Source of the DNA: Opitutia bacterium
Lineage (GTDB): Bacteria; Verrucomicrobiota; Verrucomicrobiia; Opitutales; UBA953
Direction of reading: 5' to 3'
NCBI GenBank assembly: GCA_947378905.1
Contig: CANCLV010000040.1
Location: 1-8,924 of the forward strand
Length of the DNA stretch: 8,924 nt
This document shows, one piece after another, positions 1 through 5,318 of this stretch. The notes below the pieces were generated by a model. That model saw nothing but the letters and a program-made list of their open reading frames with translations, was not told the origin of the DNA and searched no databases. The position numbers and the translations under genes were made by a program. Every line of letters starts with the position of its first letter. The stretch's first letter is position 1.

Positions 1-380
1 GCGAGGAATTTTCTTTCCGCTTCGGGAATGCCTAGGCGTTCGAAAGTTTCTTTAACGTCATCGGGAACTTCTTCCCATGTGCGACTCGCTTTTTGTCCTT
101 TTGAAAGGTAGTAGCGAATCTCGTCGAAATTAATATTCTTTAAATCCTCGGTAGCCCAGTGTGTGGGCATAGGCATATCAGTGAATGTTTTCAGGGCTTT
201 TAAGCGGAATTCACGGATCCAGGACTCTTCCCCTTTAACGTCCGCAATGTAGTTAATTACTTTTTCCGATAAGCCTATGCCAGCATCGAAGGCGTAATTT
301 TCTTCGTACTTAAAATCACCCTTCGTGCGATCGACTTCGATTGCTTCGCGTTGGGCTAGATTGTCGTCAAATTCGGACAT
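1..380 (-). CDS. sufB: SufB, Fe-S cluster assembly scaffold (N-terminal part, cut by window edge)
   Basis: Reading the minus strand from the ATG at 380 gives 126 open codons that run off the left edge. The product starts MSEFDDNLAQ and contains stretches typical of the SufB N-terminus: GLSEKV (about residue 36), FRLKALKTF (about 58-66), MPMPTHW, NFDEIRYY, and VPDDVKETFERLGIPEAERK near the cut. SufB is the scaffold of the SUF machinery. With SufC and SufD it forms a cytosolic SufBC2D complex that builds iron-sulfur clusters from sulfur delivered by SufS. The start codon is one base after the sufC stop, so the two genes are almost certainly co-transcribed and probably translationally coupled. 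No Shine-Dalgarno motif precedes it. The beta-helix core and functional residues lie outside the window, so completeness cannot be judged. Family identity is secure. Confidence 0.95.
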   Translation of the reverse strand, partial: MSEFDDNLAQREAIEVDRTKGDFKYEENYAFDAGIGLSEKVINYIADVKGEESWIREFRLKALKTFTDMPMPTHWATEDLKNINFDEIRYYLSKGQKASRTWEEVPDDVKETFERLGIPEAERKFL

Positions 381-381
381 T

Positions 382-1143
382 TTATTTGGCGTTAGCTAAA
401 TCTTTTTTGACCCACTCGTAGCCTTTGGCTTCGAGTTCGAGTGCGAGTTCTTTGCCGCCACTGTGGACGATGCGTCCGTCGTACATAATGTGTACGCGAT
501 CAGGAACAATGTATTCAAGTAAGCGTTGATAGTGAGTGATGACCAGGAAGCCCATGTCTGGTCCGCGCAGGTGATTGACACCTTCGGAGACGATGCGGAG
601 GGCATCGATGTCGAGACCGGAATCGGTTTCATCGAGAACCGCATATTTCGGCTTGAGCATCATAAGCTGAAGAATTTCGCAGCGCTTTTTTTCTCCGCCT
701 GAGAAGCCTTCGTTCACAAATCGTGATGTAAATTTACGATCCATTTTGAGAGCATCCATTTTAGCGTAGAGCTCAGCGTAGTAGGCTTTGGCGTCGAACG
801 GAGCACCTTTAGCTTGGCGTGCAACGAGGGCGGCGCGGATGAAGTTAGCGATGGTTACACCAGGGATTTCACTAGGGTATTGAAAGGCGAGAAAGAGGCC
901 AGCGCGGGCAATGGCATCGGGCTCTTGGCCGATGATTTGTTCGCCGTCGATAAAGGCTTCACCGGATTGTACGGTGTAGTCCGGGTGACCTGCTAAAACT
1001 TTAGCGAGGGTGCTTTTGCCCGTGCCATTCGGTCCCATGATGGCGTGAACTTCGCCTTTGGGTACGGTCAAAGAAAAATCTTTGAGAATCGCACGTTCGC
1101 CAATCGAGGCGTTGAGGTTTTTGATAACGAGAGAGTCGGACAT
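382..1143 (-). CDS. sufC: SufC, ABC-type ATPase of the SUF Fe-S assembly complex
   Basis: This 253-residue protein is the usual SufC length. It is the cytosolic ABC ATPase that binds SufB and SufD and powers Fe-S cluster assembly; it is not a transporter. All ATPase motifs are visible: Walker A GPNGTGKST (37-45), Q-loop glutamine in FQYPSEIPG (Q88), ABC signature FSGGEKKR (147-154), Walker B with catalytic glutamate VLDETDSGLD (169-178), and the switch histidine H204 in VITHYQRLL. The DETDSGLDIDAL run is characteristic of SufC. The ATG at 1143 gives the standard N-terminus. It lies 6 bases after the fur stop and 1 base before sufB. The gene order regulator-sufC-sufB differs from the sufB-first order of Escherichia coli and cyanobacterial operons. 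Intact, with no odd residues seen. Confidence 0.97.
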   Translation of the reverse strand: MSDSLVIKNLNASIGERAILKDFSLTVPKGEVHAIMGPNGTGKSTLAKVLAGHPDYTVQSGEAFIDGEQIIGQEPDAIARAGLFLAFQYPSEIPGVTIANFIRAALVARQAKGAPFDAKAYYAELYAKMDALKMDRKFTSRFVNEGFSGGEKKRCEILQLMMLKPKYAVLDETDSGLDIDALRIVSEGVNHLRGPDMGFLVITHYQRLLEYIVPDRVHIMYDGRIVHSGGKELALELEAKGYEWVKKDLANAK

Positions 1144-1149
1144 AATAAA

Positions 1150-1590
1150 TTAATTCTTGTTCGAGGTTTTGGTGCGTCCTTGGAAACTGATTTCAATTGT
1201 TTCGGTTTCAAAGTTGGCAGGTAATATTTTTGTTAATTGATCTAAAATTTCTTTGGGGAGCTCGATATCATGCACGCGACCGGTAGATTCATCACGGAAG
1301 TGGGCATGGGGTGCGAGATTGGGGCAGTAGCGGGTGGATTCGCGTTCGTGGTTAACTTGTCGAACGAGTCCGCAGCCAACGAAAGTTTCGAGACAGTTGT
1401 AGACTGTAGCGAGTGAGAGACCGGGCATGGTTTCTAACGCACGATGATAAACCTCATCGACAGTGGGGTGATCGCGTTGGGCTAGAAGCACAGTGTACAC
1501 AATCTCACGTTGCGGGGTGATTTTTTGTCCGCTTTTTGCGAGGGCTTCGTGCAGAGACTCGCGTTCGTGCTTATTGAGATTTTGAATCAT
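1150..1590 (-). CDS. PerR/Fur-family metal-dependent repressor lacking the structural zinc cysteines
   Basis: The protein has 146 residues and Fur-family architecture. The winged-helix DNA-binding domain (about 15-85) contains ITPQREIVY, HPTVDEVYHRA and recognition helix LSLATVYNCLETF. A short dimerisation domain follows. The VYNxL form resembles Bacillus PerR. A gapless comparison with B. subtilis PerR, recalled from memory, keeps four of five regulatory metal ligands: H41, H95, H97 and D108 for PerR H37, H91, H93 and D104. The fifth, PerR D85, falls on C89. The structural Zn pair C96/C99 falls on D100 and T103, and no C-terminal CXXC exists. The fold is therefore probably stable without that zinc. 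It likely represses its own operon and controls sufCB in response to iron, manganese or peroxide, but which signal cannot be decided here. The Fur family is certain and the subgroup is not. The ATG at 1590 fits the family; no Shine-Dalgarno motif is seen. Confidence 0.92.
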   Translation of the reverse strand: MIQNLNKHERESLHEALAKSGQKITPQREIVYTVLLAQRDHPTVDEVYHRALETMPGLSLATVYNCLETFVGCGLVRQVNHERESTRYCPNLAPHAHFRDESTGRVHDIELPKEILDQLTKILPANFETETIEISFQGRTKTSNKN

Positions 1591-1595
1591 TCTAA
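1581..1595. promoter_or_regulatory. Second, imperfect 7-1-7 box overlapping the regulator's start codon
   Basis: TTTGAATCATTCTAA shares the GAATnATTC core and the outer TT/AA with the palindrome at 1608-1622. Its only non-pairing positions are the T/T at plus and minus 5 from the centre. It contains the ATG (1588-1590) of the Fur-family gene, and its centre is 27 bases from that of the first box. It could be an auxiliary operator. Because it overlaps coding sequence, chance resemblance is possible. Confidence 0.4.
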
Positions 1596-1691
1596 ACGGC
1601 TAATGAGTTGGAATGATTCCAAGTTGCAAGTTTAACCTCTGCTAAACCCTCACAAAACTGGCTATTATCTTAAAATCTTAATTTAACCCAA
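1591..1691 (-). promoter_or_regulatory. Gap upstream of the Fur-family gene with a weak promoter candidate
   Basis: The 87 bases between the LON-domain gene stop and the regulator's ATG are AT-rich. On the minus strand a -10-like GATAAT (1664-1669) lies 16 bases after TTGGGT (1686-1691, inside the end of the upstream gene), which is a poor -35. If this is used, the operator at 1608-1622 would be downstream of the transcript start. No convincing terminator hairpin is seen, so read-through from the upstream gene is possible. Confidence 0.3.
1608..1622. promoter_or_regulatory. Putative Fur/PerR-type operator (perfect 7-1-7 palindrome)
   Basis: TTGGAATGATTCCAA is a perfect inverted repeat of two 7-base arms around one central base. 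This is the 7-1-7 layout of Fur-family boxes (PerR box TTATAATnATTATAA). The outer TT/AA and inner AAT/ATT are shared with the PerR box, and two positions per half differ. It is centred 25 bases upstream of the regulator's ATG, so autoregulation is the simplest reading. Binding is inferred. Confidence 0.7.
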
Positions 1692-2337
1692 GATTAGGGG
1701 GTTTAATTTCATCATCCAGATCTTTTTGGGCAGCTAGAGAGCTCAGAACCTCAGAAACTTTGGTAAGTCTTTTAATGGGGGATAGGCACTCGAGGAGTTC
1801 ACGTCTCACCCCTGTCTCTGCGATGAGGTGGCCGGCCACAGCATCGGCCAATGCGCCTGGTTTGTTAGCTAGTCCGCGGAAACGGTCGAGAAGAGGTTGG
1901 GCATCGTCTCCAGCATCCGACAAAAGATGTTCAGTGAAGGCGAGTGTTCGGGCGATTTCGCGCGTGAATGCGATGGAGTCTGCTTCATCTTCGTCGACCA
2001 CTGGGCTGATTTCTAAAACTGGGTAGGGCCCTTCGTGCGAAATGGAGTGAACTTTAGCGCGTCTTAATCCTTCAAGAATTACTTGGTGTGTGCCGTCAGC
2101 GAGATCCAGATGTCCAGTTATTCTTCCTACACAGGTAAAGGGGCAGGGCTGTTCTCCGCTGTTTTTGGAAACCTTCGATTCGTCCAACTGAGAAACCGCA
2201 AACATTTGATTACTCGCGAGGGCGGCCTTGAGCATTCGCACATAGCGCGGTTCAAAAATACGTAAGGGCAAAAGCTGTTGTGGTAAAAAAACACAATGAC
2301 TCAGCGTCATCACGGGAACGACTACTGTGATAGGCAT
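1678..2337 (-). CDS. Stand-alone LON substrate-binding (N-terminal) domain protein
   Basis: The product has 219 residues and resembles the N-terminal substrate-binding domain of Lon protease (LON_substr_bdg family). Diagnostic stretches are LPQQLLPLRIFEPRYVRML (18-36) and VGRITGHLDLADGTHQVILEG (about 70-90), followed by a mainly helical tail (about 122-205). There is no AAA+ ATPase module (no Walker A) and no Ser-Lys protease domain, so it is not a Lon protease but the free-standing relative common in bacteria. The role of such proteins is poorly defined; an adaptor or substrate-recognition function is a guess. No signal peptide or membrane segment is evident, so it is probably cytosolic. The ATG at 2337 gives the expected short lead before the first beta strand. 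The gap to the preceding gene is 57 bases, with no clear promoter. An in-frame ATG at codon 10 is a less likely start. Confidence 0.88.
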   Translation of the reverse strand: MPITVVVPVMTLSHCVFLPQQLLPLRIFEPRYVRMLKAALASNQMFAVSQLDESKVSKNSGEQPCPFTCVGRITGHLDLADGTHQVILEGLRRAKVHSISHEGPYPVLEISPVVDEDEADSIAFTREIARTLAFTEHLLSDAGDDAQPLLDRFRGLANKPGALADAVAGHLIAETGVRRELLECLSPIKRLTKVSEVLSSLAAQKDLDDEIKPPNLGLN

Positions 2338-2394
2338 AGTTTAAATTTGATGACCTAATTAAATAACGCAAATGGACGCGTGATAATATTTAGT

Positions 2395-2688
2395 TTAAAC
2401 CCACTGATCTAAGAAGAGTTTTTTCGAGTCTGGGTTCGGCGTTTCTGAAAAATAAATAGCCATTCTTAAGGAGGGTAGAAAATGTGCCGCTGGTTTTTGA
2501 TTCGTTTTCTGTCTCATCTCTTCGATGAGCGATTCGGCGGAACGCCCGGATAATTGGTCAATGCGATAGTATCCGGAATCGAGTAACTCGCGGGCAACAT
2601 CCACAGGGAACCGTGGAATGCGCATGAAGGGACTGCAGACTGCTTCGCGACGTCGCTCCTCGGCCCGCAGTCGCTCGGATTCGTCCAT
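2395..2688 (-). CDS. Small helix-hairpin-helix protein of the Cdd1 / 'pathogenicity locus' type
   Basis: This 97-residue protein has a charged, Arg/Glu-rich N-terminal helix (1-17) and a helix-hairpin-helix-like segment FMRIPRFPVDVARELLDSGY (21-40). It continues with DQLSGRSAESLIEEMRQ and ends with RMAIYFSETPNPDSKKL (75-91). The last block, the IP-hairpin and the overall length match the Cdd1 family (PF11731), small proteins thought to bind DNA but without a proven function. The usual hairpin IPGVG is degenerate here (IPRFP), so non-specific DNA binding may be weakened. Its ATG shares one base with the leuB stop (TAATG, 2686-2690), so translation is probably coupled to leuB although no leucine-pathway role is evident. 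The name 'pathogenicity locus' is historical and implies nothing about virulence. The family call comes from recalled pattern, not a search. Confidence 0.72.
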   Translation of the reverse strand: MDESERLRAEERRREAVCSPFMRIPRFPVDVARELLDSGYYRIDQLSGRSAESLIEEMRQKTNQKPAAHFLPSLRMAIYFSETPNPDSKKLFLDQWV

Positions 2689-3782
2689 TACAGACGAGCG
2701 AGAATCGCCTGTCCCATGGCCTTGGTGCCCACGGCTTTTCCGCCACCTGCGATATCCGCAGTGCGAATTCCATCAGCAATCGTTTTTTCAACGGCGAGTT
2801 CGATGGCCTTAGCTTCAGCTTCTAATCCGAAAGAGTGACGGAGCATGAGTGCCGCAGAGAGTACTTGAGCACAGGGATTGGCTTTATCTTGTCCTGCAAT
2901 GTCAGGCGCAGTGCCACCCGAAGGTTCATAGAGTCCGTAGCCCTTGCCGTGACGATTGATATCCATGCCCAGTGAGGCCGAAGCCATCATGCCGAGTGAT
3001 CCGCAAACGACGGCCATTTCGTCAGATAAAATATCGCCGAACATATTTTCGGTGAGAACGACATCAAATTGTCCGGGTCGCAGCACTAACTGCATCGCCG
3101 CATTATCGATATAGATGAACGCTAAAGTAATATCGGGTGCCTTCTCTTTAATACGTTCGGTCACTACTTTTCTCCAGAGTACAGAGGTTTCGAGAACGTT
3201 GGCCTTATCTACTAATGTGATGTGTTTGCGACGAGCACGGGCGGTCGCAATCGCTACATCCGTGATACGTTCGATTTCAGATTTGCGATAAACCATCGTA
3301 TCAATCGCTTCAATATCTCCATCAGCCAGGGTAGTGGTTGATTTAGCACCGAAATAAAGTCCGCCAGTAAGTTCACGGATACAAACCATGTCGACTCCGT
3401 TAGGAATGCGATCTGGTCGGATGGGTGATGTTTCAATTAAATTTTTAAGAAGTAAACCAGGACGTACATTAGCGAAGAGACGGAAATGTTTTCTGAGTGG
3501 TAAAAGCGAAGCGCGTTCAGGTTGTTCTTTGGGAGGAAGTTTTTCCCATTTAGGTCCACCGACTGATCCAAATAAAATCGCATCCGCTTTACGACAGGCT
3601 TCCAGAGTGGAGTCGGGCAAGGCTTTGCCATGATTATCAATCCCAGCGCCACCGACGTCGTGCGTCGAGTGTTCGAGCGTGTGACCAGATTTCTTGAGCA
3701 CAGCTTCGAGAACGGGCACGGCTACGGCCATGACTTCAGGGCCGATGTAGTCGCCAGGCAGAATTGCAATTTTTAGATGCAT
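2688..3782 (-). CDS. leuB: 3-isopropylmalate dehydrogenase (leucine biosynthesis)
   Basis: LeuB oxidises and decarboxylates 3-isopropylmalate with NAD+ to give 2-oxoisocaproate, the third committed step of leucine synthesis in the cytosol. From the ATG at 3782 the product is 364 residues, the usual size. Visible family features are the N-terminal ILPGDYIGPEV, the substrate-arginine region LLPLRKHFRLFANVRP (93-108), RELTGGLYFG with the catalytic tyrosine Y143, VDKANVLETS with catalytic K193, and the metal aspartates in YIDNAAMQ (D226) and FGDILSDE (D250, D254). The NAD-binding loop is GLYEPSGGTAPDIAG. The reading frame can be extended to a TTG at 3803, but the family N-terminus begins at MHLKIAILPGD, so 3782 is chosen. 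No other leucine genes (leuA, leuC, leuD) are nearby. The gap to the preceding VF530-type gene is 65 bases. Confidence 0.96.
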   Translation of the reverse strand: MHLKIAILPGDYIGPEVMAVAVPVLEAVLKKSGHTLEHSTHDVGGAGIDNHGKALPDSTLEACRKADAILFGSVGGPKWEKLPPKEQPERASLLPLRKHFRLFANVRPGLLLKNLIETSPIRPDRIPNGVDMVCIRELTGGLYFGAKSTTTLADGDIEAIDTMVYRKSEIERITDVAIATARARRKHITLVDKANVLETSVLWRKVVTERIKEKAPDITLAFIYIDNAAMQLVLRPGQFDVVLTENMFGDILSDEMAVVCGSLGMMASASLGMDINRHGKGYGLYEPSGGTAPDIAGQDKANPCAQVLSAALMLRHSFGLEAEAKAIELAVEKTIADGIRTADIAGGGKAVGTKAMGQAILARL

Positions 3783-3847
3783 AGTGGAATGAAAATAAGG
3801 CAAAGCTCCGTCCCGAGTGCAAGGACAAGCGATAAACAGGGGCTAAT

Positions 3848-4105
3848 TTAATTCTTAGGCATCGGGCCTGATCCGAACCCGCCACGGATATCGACCACAT
3901 ACCAAGCTTCTACTTTCTCGCGTGCCCATGGCGTACGACGCAGAAAAGTAAGGCTAGATTTGATTGAAGGATTGTAGGTGAAACAACGAATCGGGATACG
4001 ATTACCCATTTCCTGCCAGCCATATTTATTCAGCAAGTGCTCAAGAACTTTTTGTAATGTGACCCCGTGTAGTGGGTCGCGTGGATGTTGCGAAGGTGAA
4101 GCCAT
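3848..4105 (-). CDS. VF530-type (DUF2132) small DNA-binding protein
   Basis: The 85-residue product carries the hallmark blocks of the VF530/DUF2132 family (PF09905): DPLHGVTLQKVLEHLLNKYGW (10-30), GNRIPIRCFTYNPSIKSSL (34-52) and FLRRTPWAREKVEAWYV (54-70). A glycine/proline-rich tail follows. The family is named after a Vibrio fischeri protein with a known structure and proposed DNA binding; a cellular role is not established to my knowledge. The family normally begins a few residues before DPLHG, so I choose the ATG at 4105, which lies 7 bases after the hemB stop. An ATG at 4144 would add 13 residues and overlap hemB by 32 bases, and is less likely. The tight spacing to hemB suggests co-transcription. 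No Shine-Dalgarno motif is seen. Confidence 0.87.
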   Translation of the reverse strand: MASPSQHPRDPLHGVTLQKVLEHLLNKYGWQEMGNRIPIRCFTYNPSIKSSLTFLRRTPWAREKVEAWYVVDIRGGFGSGPMPKN

Positions 4106-4112
4106 ACTTAGC

Positions 4113-5111
4113 TTATTGTCTGTCTCTAGCGAAGGCCTCTGCAAAATAAGTTAAAATCAAATCCGCACCGGCGCGACGAATCGCGAGTAATGATTCATCG
4201 CGAGTACTTTTAAGATTGAGCCAGCCTTTTTCGGCGGCCGCGTGAATTTGTGCGTACTCTCCAGAAACTTGATAAGCAGCAATCGGACGTGCCGACGACT
4301 CACGAACATCGCGAATAATGTCTAAATAAATTCCAGCAGGTTTAACCATCAGGATATCTGCACCTTCGAATTGATCTAAATGAGCCTCGCGAATGGACTC
4401 ACGTCGGTTGGCTGGGTTGATTTGATAAGTAGCTTTAGAGAGAGATTCGCCCGATTTTCTGGTGCTGCCGACTGCATCGCGAAATGGGCCATAATAAGCT
4501 GATGCAAATTTAGCCGAATAGGCGAGAATGCCTGTTTGTGTCATTCCTTGCTCATCAAGCGCGTTACGAATCGCACTCACGCGCCCGTCCATCATATCGG
4601 ATGGTGCAACAAAATCCGCGCCTGCTTGGGCTGTGAGCAGCGACATTTTAACCAGTGCAGCAACCGTCTTATCGTTATCTACATCAGTCTTTGCACTATT
4701 TAAAATTCCATCGTGTCCGTGAGTAGTGTAGGGATCCAAAGCAATATCTGCAAAGATAACCATCTCGGGGCATTTCTGTTTTACTTCGCGGATAGCACGT
4801 AGCGCGAGGTTGTTTGGATTGTGTGCTTCTACGCCCTCAGCTGATTTTTTACTTTCATCAATTTTGGGAAAAGGTGCGATACCATGAATACCCAATTTCA
4901 GTAGCTCGTGACATTTTGCTGCGAGTTGTGAAAGGGGAATGCGATTAATTCCAGGCAGAGAAGGGATTGGTTCTAAGTTTTCACCCTCCGTGACGAAAAT
5001 CGGCTGAATAAGATGGCGTGGTTCAACGGAAATTTCCGTGAGCATGGTGCGAATGCCGGCGGTAGCACGTAGACGACGTAGGCGAGTAGATGGGTCGAGT
5101 GAGTCCGACAT
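4113..5111 (-). CDS. hemB: Porphobilinogen synthase (5-aminolevulinate dehydratase), non-cysteine metal-site type
   Basis: HemB condenses two 5-aminolevulinate molecules into porphobilinogen, the first pyrrole of haem and other tetrapyrroles. The product is 332 residues, normal length. The two active-site lysines are recognisable: K201 in YSAKFASAYYGPFR and the Schiff-base K257 in MVKPAG. QVSGEYAQIHAAAEKGW (281-297) is also typical. In the metal region, zinc-type enzymes have a cysteine triad (DVCLCxYTxHGHCG); this protein reads ADIALDPYTTHGHDG (121-135), the aspartate version found in magnesium/potassium-dependent enzymes such as that of Pseudomonas. It should therefore not need active-site zinc. 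The ATG at 5111 gives the expected N-terminus. It is divergent from dnaK. The pathway partner hemL, which makes its substrate, lies about 2.2 kb away on the other strand. Confidence 0.97.
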   Translation of the reverse strand: MSDSLDPSTRLRRLRATAGIRTMLTEISVEPRHLIQPIFVTEGENLEPIPSLPGINRIPLSQLAAKCHELLKLGIHGIAPFPKIDESKKSAEGVEAHNPNNLALRAIREVKQKCPEMVIFADIALDPYTTHGHDGILNSAKTDVDNDKTVAALVKMSLLTAQAGADFVAPSDMMDGRVSAIRNALDEQGMTQTGILAYSAKFASAYYGPFRDAVGSTRKSGESLSKATYQINPANRRESIREAHLDQFEGADILMVKPAGIYLDIIRDVRESSARPIAAYQVSGEYAQIHAAAEKGWLNLKSTRDESLLAIRRAGADLILTYFAEAFARDRQ

Positions 5112-5318
5112 CGGAGGGTTGAGTTAGTCGAGTCACTGTCGAAGGGCAAGGCGAAGGGCAGAGTTAGACCATCGAGACACAGGTTGACTGTGACACTTTG
5201 TCAAAACGCCCACTTATCTGGCTATTAAACTATGCCATATTCCTTAGAAACCCCCATTTCGTGGGTAATTATCCTTGGCACAAGCCCTGCCATATAATGA
5301 CAAACCCAAATTATAACT
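5112..5318. promoter_or_regulatory. Divergent intergenic region between hemB and dnaK
   Basis: These 207 bases must hold the start signals for both hemB (minus) and dnaK (plus). An inverted repeat TTGAC-N11-GTCAA spans 5184-5204, and CACAG-N5-CTGTG overlaps it (5178-5192). On the plus strand TTGTCA (5198-5203) and TATTAA (5223-5228) form a loosely spaced (19 bases) promoter-like pair. No CIRCE element (TTAGCACTC-N9-GAGTGCTAA) is present. No clear minus-strand promoter for hemB could be fixed. Confidence 0.5.
5275..5298 (+). promoter_or_regulatory. dnaK-proximal element: sigma-54-like motif or palindrome, next to TATAAT
   Basis: TTGGCAC, five bases, then CTGCC (5275-5291) keeps the GG and GC dinucleotides at the exact sigma-54 -24/-12 spacing, but two positions of the -12 part deviate. 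The same bases form an inverted repeat TGGCA-N7-TGCCA (5276-5292), so an operator is an equal reading. Immediately after lies TATAAT (5293-5298), a perfect -10 with no good -35 at 16-18 bases. Either way transcription would start roughly 15 bases before the dnaK ATG. Confidence 0.35.

Noticed and set aside
2296..2310. Inverted repeat ATGAC-N5-GTCAT
   Set aside because: It lies within codons 10-14 of the LON-domain gene and its bases are accounted for by coding; there is no promoter beside it.
2337..2400. Repeated TAGTTTAAA and the palindrome GTTTAAAC between the HhH and LON-domain genes
   Set aside because: Short AT-rich strings expected by chance, one of them partly within the HhH gene's stop region; no larger repeat structure.
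3783..3803. N-terminal extension of LeuB by seven residues from a TTG codon
   Set aside because: The family N-terminus starts at the ATG at 3782 and the extension has no ribosome-binding signal.
3783..3847. Possible terminator between the VF530-type gene and leuB
   Set aside because: Only a four-pair GTCC/GGAC arm with a long loop and no following T run could be found.
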